A stretch of 64,000 nucleotides of DNA from Streptomyces chryseus (GTDB lineage Bacteria > Actinomycetota > Actinomycetes > Streptomycetales > Streptomycetaceae). Of this stretch, positions 8,230 through 17,347 are shown in pieces. The stretch is taken from assembly GCF_014650755.1 (NCBI RefSeq), contig NZ_BMVO01000010.1, positions 1-64,000 of the forward strand, read 5' to 3'. Within the stretch, counting starts at the first letter, position 1. Each line of letters opens with the position of its first letter. Position numbers and translations under genes: made by a program. The notes beneath the pieces are model-generated. The model had not been told where the DNA came from, made no database searches, and saw only the letters and a program-made list of their open reading frames with translations.

Positions 8230-8673
8230 ATGGCGCAGGTCGAGGCCACCACGGAGCGGATCATCGCGGCGGATGCGGAGACGGTGTTCGACACGCTGGC
8301 CGACTACAGCGGCGCGCGCGAGAAGCTCCTGCCCGAGCACTTCTCCGCGTACGAGGTGCGTGAGGGCGGCGACGGCGAGGGCACCCTCGTCCACTGGAAG
8401 CTCCAGGCCACCAGCAAGCGCATCCGCGACTGCCTCCTGGAGGTGACCGAGCCGACCGACGGGCAGCTCGTCGAGAAGGACCGCAACTCGTCCATGGTCA
8501 CCACCTGGACCGTCACCCCGGCCGGCGAGGGCAGGTCCAGGGCCGTCGTCACCACCGTGTGGAACGGCGCGGGCGGCATCGGCGGCTTCTTCGAGAAGAC
8601 CTTCGCGCCCAAGGGCCTCGGCCGGATCTACGACGCCCTGCTCGCCAACCTCGCCGCTCACGTGGAGAAGTAG
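8230..8673 (+). CDS. SRPBCC family protein (polyketide cyclase/START-like)
   Basis: A 147-residue single-domain protein with the Bet v1/START helix-grip fold. It starts with the typical ATTERIIAADAETVFDTLADY strand-helix and ends with the long C-terminal helix IYDALLANLAAHVEK. These proteins bind hydrophobic ligands, and no catalytic residues can be assigned. The ATG at 8230 has GGAGG about eight bases upstream. It is transcribed divergently from the radical-SAM gene and lies 168 bp ahead of an MFS exporter on the same strand. Confidence 0.87.
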   Translation: MAQVEATTERIIAADAETVFDTLADYSGAREKLLPEHFSAYEVREGGDGEGTLVHWKLQATSKRIRDCLLEVTEPTDGQLVEKDRNSSMVTTWTVTPAGEGRSRAVVTTVWNGAGGIGGFFEKTFAPKGLGRIYDALLANLAAHVEK

Positions 8674-8841
8674 CCCGTCACCGGTTCGAGTGGTCTTCCC
8701 GGCGCGCCGGTGGTGCGCCGCAGGCGCTCCCACCGGCGGTGAAGCCGCCCGCGTACGCCTCCCATCCCGATCGCCCCGCTTGCTCCCCGTTGTCGCGCAA
8801 TGCGAGAAATGGGCGGCGCGGTGCGACGAGGGGAGCAGTAC

Positions 8842-11238
8842 GTGGGCGGGACCACTCTGGCGAAGAGGGGCGCGGCGGACGGCTGTGCCGAGCCGCCGCG
8901 GCCACCGGCCCGGCTCCCCGCCGCCGAACGGGCGACCGCCGACCGGCCCCTCACTCCGGGGCGGGTGCGGCTGGTGTTCTGCGGGCTGATGCTCGCGCTG
9001 CTCCTCGCGGCGCTGGAGCAGATGATCGTCGCCACCGCCCTGCCGAAGATCGTCGGTGAGCTCCAGGGCCTGGACCGGATGTCGTGGGCGATCACCGCCT
9101 ACCTGCTCACCGCCACGATCGGTCTCCCGGTCTACGGCAAACTCGGCGACCTCTTCGGCCGCAAGGGCCTCTTCCAGTTCGCGATCGCCGTCTTCGTCAT
9201 CGGTTCCGCGCTGGCCGGCTGGTCCCGCACCATGGACCAGCTCATCGCCTTCCGCGCCCTCCAGGGCGTCGGCGCCGGCGGCCTCGTGATCGGCGTCCAG
9301 GCGATCATCGCCGACATCGTGCCGCCCCGGGACCGAGGCCGCTTCATGGGTCTCGTGGGCGCCGCGTTCGGTCTCGCGTCGGTGGCCGGACCACTGCTCG
9401 GCGGCTTCTTCACCGACCACGCGTCCTGGCGCTGGTGCTTCTACATCAACGTCCCGTTCGGCCTGGTCACCATGGCCGTCATCGCCGTCGTACTGAAGCT
9501 CCCGAAGCCCGACGTACGGCCGCGGCTCGACGTACTGGGCGCGCTGCTGCTCGCGGCCGCCACCACCTGCCTGGTGCTGCTGACCAGCTGGGGCGGTACG
9601 GAGTACCCCTGGGGCTCGCGCGTCATCCTCGGCCTCGCCGCCGGGGCGGCCGGAACGGCTCTGCTGTTCGTCGTCGTCGAGCACTGCGTGCCGCAACCGC
9701 TCATGCCGATGCGGCTGTTCCGCGACTCGGTCTTCACCCTCACCAGCCTCGTCGGCGCGGTCGTCGGCATCGCGCTCTTCGGCGCCGCCAGTTGTCTGCC
9801 GACGTTCCTCCAGATGGTCGGCGGCGCCGGCGCGACCGAGTCCGGACTGCTGATGCTGCCGATGATGGGCGGTGTGGTCGTCGCCTCGATCGTCTCGGGG
9901 CAGCTCATCAGCCGCACCGGCCGCTACCGCGTCTACCCGGTCGTCGGCAGCGCGTGCTCGGTGGCCGGCATGTGGCTGCTGTCCCGGCTGGAGGCCGACA
10001 CCTCACAGCTGCACTACAGCATCTGGATGGCCGTCCTCGGCGTCGGTATCGGACTCGTCATGCCGGTCCTCGTCCTCGCCGTCCAGAACTCCGTGCCCCC
10101 CGCCGACCTCGGCGTCGCCACCAGCGCCGGCAACTACTTCCGGCAGATCGGCGGCAGCGTCGGCGCAGCCGTCTTCGGCACCCTCTTCGCGAACCGCCTC
10201 GACGAGGCGCTGGCCGAGCGCCTGCCCGGGGGCGCCGGCCTGCCCGATCCCGCCGCCATCACCCCGCAACTCGTGCACGCCCTGCCGCCCGCCCCGCGCG
10301 ACGCCTACATCGCGGCGTACGCCGAGGCCATGCCGCGGATCTTCCTCTACCTCGTGCCGGTGCTCGTACTCGGCCTGCTCATCGCCTGCTTCCTCAAGGA
10401 GAAACCGCTGGTGTCCCACAACGCCCCCGCAGTCGACCCCTCCGCGATCCCCGCGGCCCGCGCCGGCACGGCGCACCTGTCGGGGGTGCCCGTCTGCGGC
10501 ACCGTCCGGCACCACGACGGCAGTGTCGTGCCGCGCGCCGCCCTCACCCTCATCGACGTGTCGGGGCGGCAGGTCGGGCGCGGAGCGAGCGGCGACGACG
10601 GGCGGTACGCGCTGAGCGTGGCCACAACCGGTTCGTACGTGATGATCGCGGCGGCAGGCGGGCACCAGCCGCAGGCGGTCACCGTCACCGTCGGCGAGCG
10701 CCCCGTCGAACTCGACGTGGTGCTCGGCGGGGCCGGCCGCCTCGCCGGGACCGTACGCACCGCGGACGGCACGCCGGTGCGCGACGCCGCCGTGACGCTG
10801 ACCGACGTACGGGGAGAGGTCGTCGCCTCCACCCGCAGCGGCCGCGAGGGCGGGTACGTCATCACGGAGCTGGTCGCGGGGGAGTACACCCTGGCCGGCA
10901 GCGCGCCCGCGTTCCGGCCCGCCGCCCTCCCGGTGAGCGTGCAGGCCGCCCGGGAGACCCGGCAGGACATCGAGCTGGCGGGCGGCGCGGTGCTGCGCGG
11001 CACCGTACGGGCGACCGGCGGCCGGACCGTCGAGGACGCCCGGGTGACGCTGCTCGACGCCGGGGGGAACGTGGTGGACACGCTCACCACCGGGCCGGAC
11101 GGCACGTTCCGCTTCGTCGACCTGTCATCGGGGGAGTACACGGTGATCGCGGCCGGATATCCGCCGGTCGCCACCGTGCTCCAGGTCGCGGGCGGCGGGC
11201 GCACCGAACGCGATCTTCAACTCGGCCACGAGGACTGA
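8842..11238 (+). CDS. MFS (DHA2/EmrB-type) exporter with three C-terminal carboxypeptidase-regulatory-like repeats
   Basis: A 798-residue fusion. Residues about 45-530 are a 14-segment drug:H+ antiporter, with the motif GKLGDLFGRKGLFQFA in loop 2-3 and the motif-C-like GLASVAGPLLGGFF. After the last helix (FLYLVPVLVLGLLIACFL) come three roughly 80-residue beta-sandwich repeats of the carboxypeptidase-regulatory type (GTVRHHDGSVVP, GTVRTADGTPVRDAAV, GTVRATGGRTVEDARV, each ending near GxY or GEYT). In the usual topology these would sit in the cytoplasm, which is odd for a domain type generally found outside cells. The GTG at 8842 with GAGGGGA seven bases upstream is preferred over the ATG at 8800. 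Substrate unknown. Confidence 0.9.
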   Translation: MGGTTLAKRGAADGCAEPPRPPARLPAAERATADRPLTPGRVRLVFCGLMLALLLAALEQMIVATALPKIVGELQGLDRMSWAITAYLLTATIGLPVYGKLGDLFGRKGLFQFAIAVFVIGSALAGWSRTMDQLIAFRALQGVGAGGLVIGVQAIIADIVPPRDRGRFMGLVGAAFGLASVAGPLLGGFFTDHASWRWCFYINVPFGLVTMAVIAVVLKLPKPDVRPRLDVLGALLLAAATTCLVLLTSWGGTEYPWGSRVILGLAAGAAGTALLFVVVEHCVPQPLMPMRLFRDSVFTLTSLVGAVVGIALFGAASCLPTFLQMVGGAGATESGLLMLPMMGGVVVASIVSGQLISRTGRYRVYPVVGSACSVAGMWLLSRLEADTSQLHYSIWMAVLGVGIGLVMPVLVLAVQNSVPPADLGVATSAGNYFRQIGGSVGAAVFGTLFANRLDEALAERLPGGAGLPDPAAITPQLVHALPPAPRDAYIAAYAEAMPRIFLYLVPVLVLGLLIACFLKEKPLVSHNAPAVDPSAIPAARAGTAHLSGVPVCGTVRHHDGSVVPRAALTLIDVSGRQVGRGASGDDGRYALSVATTGSYVMIAAAGGHQPQAVTVTVGERPVELDVVLGGAGRLAGTVRTADGTPVRDAAVTLTDVRGEVVASTRSGREGGYVITELVAGEYTLAGSAPAFRPAALPVSVQAARETRQDIELAGGAVLRGTVRATGGRTVEDARVTLLDAGGNVVDTLTTGPDGTFRFVDLSSGEYTVIAAGYPPVATVLQVAGGGRTERDLQLGHED

Positions 11239-11397
11239 CCCTTCGGAACCCCGGCGGCGTGGCGGGCGTGGGCCGTTCGGAGTGCCGCCGGAGGTTCCCG
11301 GGCCGTACGGGCGCGCTGAGCGGGGCGGCGGCCGGTGCCGGGTCCTACGCTGGGCCCGGCCCCGGTGCGGGGCGCCGGTGGACCCCAGGGAGCGACG

Positions 11398-12090
11398 ATG
11401 CCGGAGCAGGGCCCGGAGGTGGCCGACGCGCAGCGCGAGCACTGGCGGCGGACGTACGCCGAGCACCCGGGGATGTACGGCGAGGCTCCCTCGGCCGCCG
11501 CCGTCCACGCCGCCGCCGTGTTCTGCGTGGCGGGCGCCGGGGACGTACTGGAACTGGGGGCGGGGCACGGGCGCGACGCCCTGTACTTCGCCGGCTGCGG
11601 CTTCACCGTGCGCGCGACGGACTTCAGCCCGGCCGGCCTCGGCCAACTGGTCGCACACGCGGCGGAGTTGGGGCTCGGCTCCTCGGTGAGTGTCCTGGTC
11701 CACGACGTGCGCCGCCCGCTGCCGCTTCCCGACGGCTCCGTGGACGCGGTCTTCGCCCACATGCTGATGTGTATGGCGCTGTCCACGCCCGAGATCCGTC
11801 AACTGGCGGACGAGGTACGGCGGGTACTGCGCCCCGGCGGCACGTTCGTCTACACGGTCCGGCACACCGGCGACGCCCACTACGGCGCGGGCACGGCCCA
11901 CGGGGACGACATCTTCGAGCACGGCGGGTTCGCGGTGCACTTCTTCGACCGCGCGCTGGTCGACGCGCTGGCCGAGGGGTGGGAGCTGCGTGAGGTCCAC
12001 GCCTTCGAGGAGGGCGACCTGCCGCGCCGCCTGTGGCGGATCACCCAGACACTGCCGGGCGGCGCCGCCCCGGACGCGGGAGGAGAGTGA
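11398..12090 (+). CDS. Class I SAM-dependent methyltransferase
   Basis: A 230-residue methyltransferase of the Methyltransf_11/25 type. Motif I is VLELGAGHGRDALYFA near residue 50, the acidic loop is RATDFSP, and post-motif PLPDGSVDAVFAHMLM is followed by VLRPGGTFVYTVR. Small size and lack of extra domains suggest a small-molecule substrate, not identifiable here. The ATG at 11398 follows AGGGAG. It ends 92 bp before the peptidase operon on the same strand, which has its own leaderless promoter, so the two are probably separate units. Confidence 0.87.
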   Translation: MPEQGPEVADAQREHWRRTYAEHPGMYGEAPSAAAVHAAAVFCVAGAGDVLELGAGHGRDALYFAGCGFTVRATDFSPAGLGQLVAHAAELGLGSSVSVLVHDVRRPLPLPDGSVDAVFAHMLMCMALSTPEIRQLADEVRRVLRPGGTFVYTVRHTGDAHYGAGTAHGDDIFEHGGFAVHFFDRALVDALAEGWELREVHAFEEGDLPRRLWRITQTLPGGAAPDAGGE

Positions 12091-12182
12091 GCGGTGGAGC
12101 GCGCGGGAGCCGCGGGGGCCGGGCCTCGCGTGGCGCCGGCAGACCTGGCCGGGGCGTACGGCGGCGCGTAACGTGATGCCGC

Positions 12183-13016
12183 ATGAAGATCCTGATCAGC
12201 GCGGACATGGAGGGCGCGACCGGCGTCACCTGGCCGGCCGACGTACTGCCGGGGACTCCGCAGTGGGAGCGCTGCCGGTCCCTGTTCACGTCGGACGTCA
12301 ACGCGGCCGTCCTCGGTTTCTTCGACGGGGGCGCCGACGAGGTGCTCATCAACGAGGCGCACTGGACCATGCGCAATCTGTTCCTGGAGCAGCTCGACGA
12401 GCGCGCCCAGATGCTCACAGGCCGGCACAAATCCCTCAGCATGGTCGAAGGCGTGCAGCACGGGGACGTGGACGGCATCGCGTTCGTCGGCTACCACACC
12501 GGCGCCGGCACCGAGGGCGTCCTGGCGCACACGTACCTGGCCAACTCCATCACCGGGGTGTGGGTGAACGGCGAGCGGGCCAGTGAGGGGCTGCTCAACT
12601 CCCACGTCGTCGCGGAGTACGGCGTGCCCGTGGTCCTTGTCACCGGCGACGACCTGACCTGCGAGGACGCGAAGGGGTACGCTCCCGGGGCGCGTAAGGT
12701 CGCGGTCAAGGACTACGTCTCGCGGTATGCCGCGGTGTGCCGTACCCCGGCCCGTACCGCGGCGGACATCAGGGCCGCCGCCAAGGAGGCGACGGCTCTG
12801 GCCGTGCGCCACGAGCCGGTGCGCGGCGGCTCGTTCACCGTGGAGCTGGAATTCGACGCGGAGCACCTTTCGGGTGTCGCCACCGTGGTACCGGGGGTGG
12901 AGGCGACCGGAGAACGGCGTGTCGCGTACACCAGCGCGACGATGTATGAGGGCATTCGTACTTTCAAGGCCGTTACGACGATCGTCTCGGCCGCGGTGGA
13001 GGAGCAGTATGGCTGA
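12183..13016 (+). CDS. M55 family D-aminopeptidase (DppA-like)
   Basis: A 277-residue zinc peptidase. The metal and active-site residues of Bacillus DppA are recognisable at nearly the same numbers: Asp8 and Glu10 in SADMEG, His60 in NEAHW, His105 in GYHTGAG and His116 in LAHTYLANS. DppA removes N-terminal D-amino acids (D-Ala-D-Ala, D-Ala-Gly-Gly) inside the cell as a large ring-shaped oligomer. Transcription probably starts at the ATG itself, with TAACGT at 12169-12174. The 3' end overlaps the next gene by 8 bp. It is the first gene of a four-peptidase operon. Confidence 0.93.
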   Translation: MKILISADMEGATGVTWPADVLPGTPQWERCRSLFTSDVNAAVLGFFDGGADEVLINEAHWTMRNLFLEQLDERAQMLTGRHKSLSMVEGVQHGDVDGIAFVGYHTGAGTEGVLAHTYLANSITGVWVNGERASEGLLNSHVVAEYGVPVVLVTGDDLTCEDAKGYAPGARKVAVKDYVSRYAAVCRTPARTAADIRAAAKEATALAVRHEPVRGGSFTVELEFDAEHLSGVATVVPGVEATGERRVAYTSATMYEGIRTFKAVTTIVSAAVEEQYG

Positions 13017-14373
13017 CAAGCAGCCGATCGACGGGAGACCGGCCGACGGGGCCACGATCGACGCGCTCGCGCTCGACGAGGTGGTGGCATTCACGTCCGA
13101 TCTCATCAGGATCGACACCACCAACCGCGGCGGCGGCGACTGCCGCGAGCGCCCGGCCGCCGAGTACGTCGCCGAGCGGCTGGCCGACGCCGGCCTGGCG
13201 CCGCTCCTGCTCGAACGCACCCCCGGACGGACCAACGTCGTCGCCAGGATCGCCGGCACCGACCCGTCCGCCGACGCGCTGCTGGTCCACGGTCACCTGG
13301 ACGTCGTACCCGCCGAGCCCGCCGACTGGAGCGTGCACCCCTTCTCCGGCGAGGTCCGCGACGGCGTGGTCTGGGGCCGGGGCGCGATCGACATGAAGAA
13401 CATGGACGCGATGGTCCTCGCCGTCGTACGGGCGTGGGCCCGCACCGGCACCCGGCCGCGCCGCGACATCGTGCTCGCCTTCACCGCCGACGAGGAGGCC
13501 AGCGCCGTCGACGGCTCGGGCTTCCTCGCCGCCGAACACGCCGAGCTCTTCGAAGGCTGTACGGAGGGCATCAGCGAATCCGGGGCCTACACCTTCCACG
13601 CCGGTCCCGGCATGGAGATCTACCCGATCGCGGCCGGCGAGCGGGGCACCGGCTGGCTCAAGCTGACCGGGGTCGGCACGGCCGGCCACGGCTCCAAGGT
13701 CAACCGGGACAACGCGGTCAGCAGGCTGGCCGCCGCCATCGCCCGGATCGGCGCGTACGAGTGGCCGGTGCGGCTCACGCCGACCGTCCGGGCCAGCCTC
13801 ACCGAACTCGCCGCCCTGCACAAGCTCGACGCACCGGACTTCGAGTCGCCCGACTTCGACGTGGACGCGCTGCTCAACAAGCTGGGGCCCGCCGCCGCGC
13901 TGGTCGAGGCGACGGTACGGGGCAGCGCCAACCCGACGATGCTGGACGCCGGTTACAAGGTCAACGTCATCCCGGGGCGGGCGACCGCCTACGTCGACGG
14001 ACGGTTCCTGCCCGGCGGCGAGGACGAGTTCCGCCGGACCCTGGACCGGCTCACCGGGGACGGCGTGGACTGGGAGTTCCACCACCGGGAGACCGCCCTG
14101 GAGGCGCCGACCGACTCGCCGACGTACGCGAAACTGCGTGCGGCGGTGGAGCACTTCGCACCGGGCGGGCACGTCGTGCCGTACTGCATGTCGGGCGGTA
14201 CGGACGCCAAGCAGTTCTCGCGGCTGGGTATCACGGGCTACGGCTTCTCGCCGCTGAAGCTGCCGCCCGACTTCGACTACCAGGCGCTGTTCCACGGCGT
14301 GGACGAACGTGTACCGGTCGAGGCCCTCCACTTCGGCGTCCGCGTGCTCGATCATTACCTGAAGACCGCCTAG
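13009..14373 (+). CDS. M20 family metallopeptidase
   Basis: A 454-residue dinuclear zinc peptidase of the ArgE/DapE/carboxypeptidase G2 clan. Visible ligands are the HGHLDVVP motif, WGRGAIDMKNMDAM, and the catalytic glutamate pair in FTADEEAS. A dimerisation (M20 lid) domain occupies the middle, and the final His ligand lies near DYQALFHGVDERVP. The family hydrolyses dipeptides or N-acyl amino acids. The ATG at 13009 overlaps the end of the M55 gene by 8 bp, with GGAGGAGC just upstream, so translation is coupled. Its partner peptidases suggest a role in finishing off peptides that contain D-residues or come from the cell wall. Confidence 0.92.
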   Translation: MADKQPIDGRPADGATIDALALDEVVAFTSDLIRIDTTNRGGGDCRERPAAEYVAERLADAGLAPLLLERTPGRTNVVARIAGTDPSADALLVHGHLDVVPAEPADWSVHPFSGEVRDGVVWGRGAIDMKNMDAMVLAVVRAWARTGTRPRRDIVLAFTADEEASAVDGSGFLAAEHAELFEGCTEGISESGAYTFHAGPGMEIYPIAAGERGTGWLKLTGVGTAGHGSKVNRDNAVSRLAAAIARIGAYEWPVRLTPTVRASLTELAALHKLDAPDFESPDFDVDALLNKLGPAAALVEATVRGSANPTMLDAGYKVNVIPGRATAYVDGRFLPGGEDEFRRTLDRLTGDGVDWEFHHRETALEAPTDSPTYAKLRAAVEHFAPGGHVVPYCMSGGTDAKQFSRLGITGYGFSPLKLPPDFDYQALFHGVDERVPVEALHFGVRVLDHYLKTA

Positions 14374-14401
14374 CAGCGACGAGCAGGGGGAGTTGGACGG
14401 C

Positions 14402-16393
14402 ATGGTGCCCACAGGGACGTACGGAAGCTGGCCGTCGCCGATCGGCGCCGGGCTCGCCGCCTCGCACGACGGGCACCCCGAGTACGTCGGCGTGATCGGC
14501 GACGAGGTGTGGTGGACGGCGCCGCGCCCCACCGAGGGCGGACGGCGCGCGCTGATGCGTCGGCGGGCCGACGGCGGCGAGGAATCGGTGCTGCCCGCGC
14601 CCTGGAACGTGCGCAGCAGGGTCATCGAGTACGGCGGCCGCCCCTGGGCGGGTGCGCGGCGCCCGGAGGGCGGGCCGCTCGTCGTCTTCGTCCACTTCCC
14701 CGACCAGCGGCTCTACGCGTACGAACCGGACGTGCCCGGCGCCGGACCCCGCCCGCTCACCCCCCTGTCGGGGGTCGGCGCCGGGCTGCGCTGGGTCGAC
14801 CCGCAGCTGTGGCCGGAGCGGGGCGCGGCGGGCGAGGTGTGGTGCGTGCTGGAGGAGTTCACCGGCGACGCGCCCACCGACGTACGGCGCGTCCTCGTCG
14901 CCGTACCGCTGGACGGATCGGCCGCCGACGACCGGACCGCCGTACGGGAGCTGTCCGACGGCGCGCACCGCTTCGTCACCGGGCCGCGGGTCTCGCCGGA
15001 CGGCCGCCGGGCCGCCTGGATCGCCTGGGACCACCCCCGGATGCCCTGGGACGGCACCGAGGTGATCCTCGCGGACATCGCCGGGGACGGCGTGTTCCGG
15101 GAGCCGCGGTCGCTGCTGGGCGGGCCCGAGGAGGCGGTCGCCCAGATCGACTGGACCGCCGACGGACAGCTGCTGTTCTCCAGCGACCGCAGCGGGTGGT
15201 GGAACCTGTACCGCGCGGACCCGCACGGGGGGACGGTGGCGCTGTGCTCCCGGGACGAGGAGTTCGGCGGGCCGCTCTGGAAGATCGGCCTGCGCTGGTT
15301 CCACCCGCTGGACAACGGCCTGGTCGCCGTCATCCACGGCAGCGGGGCCACCGCTCTGGGGATACTCGACCCGGAGAGCTGCGAGGTCGTCGACGCGGCG
15401 GGCCCCTGGACCGAGTGGGCCCCCACGCTCGCCGTGCACGGCAGCCGGGTCGTCGGCGTGGCCGCCAGCCCGCGCAGCGCGTACGAGGTCATGGAACTCG
15501 ACACCCGCACCGGGCGCACCCGCGTCATCGGCTCCGCGCACGACGACCCGGTCGACCCGTCCTTCTACCCCGAGCCGCAGATCCGCGTCTTCACCGGACC
15601 CGACGGCCGTGAGACGCACGCCCACATCTACCCGCCGCACAACCCCGGCCGCGTCGCGCCCGCCGACGAGCTGCCGCCGTACGTCGTGTGGGCGCACGGG
15701 GGGCCGACCGGGCGCGCCCCGCTCGTACTCGACCTGGAGATCGCCTACTTCACCTCGCGCGGCATCGGAGTCGCCGAGGTCAACTACGGCGGATCGGCCG
15801 GGTACGGGCGCGAGTACCGCAACCGGCTGCGCGAGCAGTGGGGCGTCGTGGACGTCGAGGACTGCGCCGCCGTCGCCGTCGCGCTCGCCGAGGAGGGCAC
15901 CGCCGATCCGCGCCGGCTCGCGATCCGCGGCGGCAGCGCGGGCGGCTGGACCGCCGCCGCCTCGCTGGCCGCCACCGACGTGTACGCGTGCGGCACCGTC
16001 ATGTACCCGATCCTCGACCTCACGGCCTGGGGGACGGGCGAGACCCACGACTTCGAGTCGCGGTACCTGGAGAGCCTCGTCGGGCCGCTCGCGGCCTGCG
16101 CCGACCGGTACCGCGACCGGTCGCCCGTGCGGCACGCCGACCGGATCACCGCGCCCTTCCTGCTGCTCCAGGGGCTCGACGACGTGATCTGTCCGCCCGC
16201 GCAGTGCGAACGGTTCCTGGAGCGCATGGCGGGGCGCGGCGTTCCGCACGCGTACCTCACCTTCGAGGGGGAGGGGCACGGCTTCCGCAGGGCGGAGACC
16301 CTGACCCGGGTGCTGGAGGCGGAACTCTCCCTGTACGCGCAGACGTTCGGCATCGAGCGCGGCGACGTACCGCGGCTGGAGCTGGCCACGTGA
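14402..16393 (+). CDS. S9 family serine peptidase (acylaminoacyl/dipeptidyl-type)
   Basis: A 663-residue cytosolic prolyl-oligopeptidase-family enzyme. Residues about 20-400 form the beta-propeller with WD/TolB-like blades (VSPDGRRAAWIAWD, WTADGQLLFSSDRSGWWNLY). The C-terminal alpha/beta hydrolase has the nucleophile elbow RGGSAGGWT, Asp in LQGLDDVICP and His in EGEGHGF. The ATG at 14402 has GGGGGAG about nine bases upstream; a TTG at 14393 is too close to that site. The last base-triplet overlaps the next start (GTGA). It probably cleaves short oligopeptides or acyl-peptides that the other three operon enzymes then finish. Confidence 0.93.
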   Translation: MVPTGTYGSWPSPIGAGLAASHDGHPEYVGVIGDEVWWTAPRPTEGGRRALMRRRADGGEESVLPAPWNVRSRVIEYGGRPWAGARRPEGGPLVVFVHFPDQRLYAYEPDVPGAGPRPLTPLSGVGAGLRWVDPQLWPERGAAGEVWCVLEEFTGDAPTDVRRVLVAVPLDGSAADDRTAVRELSDGAHRFVTGPRVSPDGRRAAWIAWDHPRMPWDGTEVILADIAGDGVFREPRSLLGGPEEAVAQIDWTADGQLLFSSDRSGWWNLYRADPHGGTVALCSRDEEFGGPLWKIGLRWFHPLDNGLVAVIHGSGATALGILDPESCEVVDAAGPWTEWAPTLAVHGSRVVGVAASPRSAYEVMELDTRTGRTRVIGSAHDDPVDPSFYPEPQIRVFTGPDGRETHAHIYPPHNPGRVAPADELPPYVVWAHGGPTGRAPLVLDLEIAYFTSRGIGVAEVNYGGSAGYGREYRNRLREQWGVVDVEDCAAVAVALAEEGTADPRRLAIRGGSAGGWTAAASLAATDVYACGTVMYPILDLTAWGTGETHDFESRYLESLVGPLAACADRYRDRSPVRHADRITAPFLLLQGLDDVICPPAQCERFLERMAGRGVPHAYLTFEGEGHGFRRAETLTRVLEAELSLYAQTFGIERGDVPRLELAT

Positions 16394-17325
16394 GTGTCGC
16401 GCCCCTGACCCGGCCCGCGCGGCTGCGGGCGGGGGCCCGGGTCGCCGTCGTGGCCCCCAGCGGGCCGGTCCCCGGGGAACGGCTGCAGGAGGGTCTGGGC
16501 ATCCTGCGGGGCTGGGGGCTCGACCCGGTCGTGGGGCGCCATGTGCTGGACGTCCACCCGGAGTTCGGCTACCTCGCCGGTGCGGACGAGGCGCGGGCCC
16601 GGGACCTGGAGGAGGCCTGGTGCGACCCGTCGGTGGACGCGGTGATCTGCGCGCGCGGCGGGTACGGCGCCCAGCGCATGGTGGACCTGGTCGACTGGGC
16701 GGCGATGCGGGCCGCCGGGCCCAAGGTCTTCGTCGGGTACAGCGACATCACGGCGCTGCACGAGGCGTTCGCCGTACGGCTGGGCCTGGCCACCCTGCAC
16801 GGGCCGATGGCCGCCGCTGTCTCCTTCCTCACGGACGCCCGCACCCAGGAGTCGCTGCGGGCCACGCTCTTCGAGCCCGAGTCCGCCATGACGCTGACCA
16901 CGCGGACCGCGCGCGTACTGGTCCCCGGCCGGGCGCGCGGGGTGACGCTCGGCGGCTGCGTCAGCCTGCTCGCGGCCGGTCTCGGCACCCCGCACGCACG
17001 GGCCGGCGCGCGCGGCGGTCTGCTCCTCGTCGAGGACATCGGCGAGGAGGCGTACCGCCTGGACCGCATCCTCACCCAACTGCTGCGCTCCGGGTGGCTG
17101 GACGGCGTGGCGGGCGTCGCGCTCGGCTCGTGGGAGGACTGCGGCCCGTACGAGCAGGAGGTGCGGACGCTGCTGCGCGACCGCCTGGCCCCGCTGGGGG
17201 TGCCGGTCGTGGAGGAGCTGGGCTTCGGGCACTGCGCGGGTGCCCTGACCGTGCCGCTGGGCGTTCCCGCCGTACTGGACGCGGACGCCCGCGCCCTCAC
17301 CCTCGACGTGCCCGCGCTGCGCTGA
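16390..17325 (+). CDS. S66 family LD-carboxypeptidase (LdcA/MccF-like)
   Basis: A 311-residue serine carboxypeptidase. The nucleophile is Ser118 in VGYSDIT. The acid/base pair is represented by Glu in LVEDIGEEAYRLDR and His in GFGHC, the Ser-Glu-His triad of S66. LdcA-type members remove the terminal D-Ala from murein tetrapeptides in the cytoplasm, and MccF-type members inactivate microcin C; sequence alone does not separate these. The GTG start overlaps the S9 stop codon in a GTGA arrangement. It is the last gene of the operon. A short GACCGG/CCGGTC inverted repeat follows before the convergent DinB gene. Confidence 0.92.
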   Translation: MSVAPLTRPARLRAGARVAVVAPSGPVPGERLQEGLGILRGWGLDPVVGRHVLDVHPEFGYLAGADEARARDLEEAWCDPSVDAVICARGGYGAQRMVDLVDWAAMRAAGPKVFVGYSDITALHEAFAVRLGLATLHGPMAAAVSFLTDARTQESLRATLFEPESAMTLTTRTARVLVPGRARGVTLGGCVSLLAAGLGTPHARAGARGGLLLVEDIGEEAYRLDRILTQLLRSGWLDGVAGVALGSWEDCGPYEQEVRTLLRDRLAPLGVPVVEELGFGHCAGALTVPLGVPAVLDADARALTLDVPALR

Positions 17326-17347
17326 GACCGGCAGACCGGGCGGCCGG

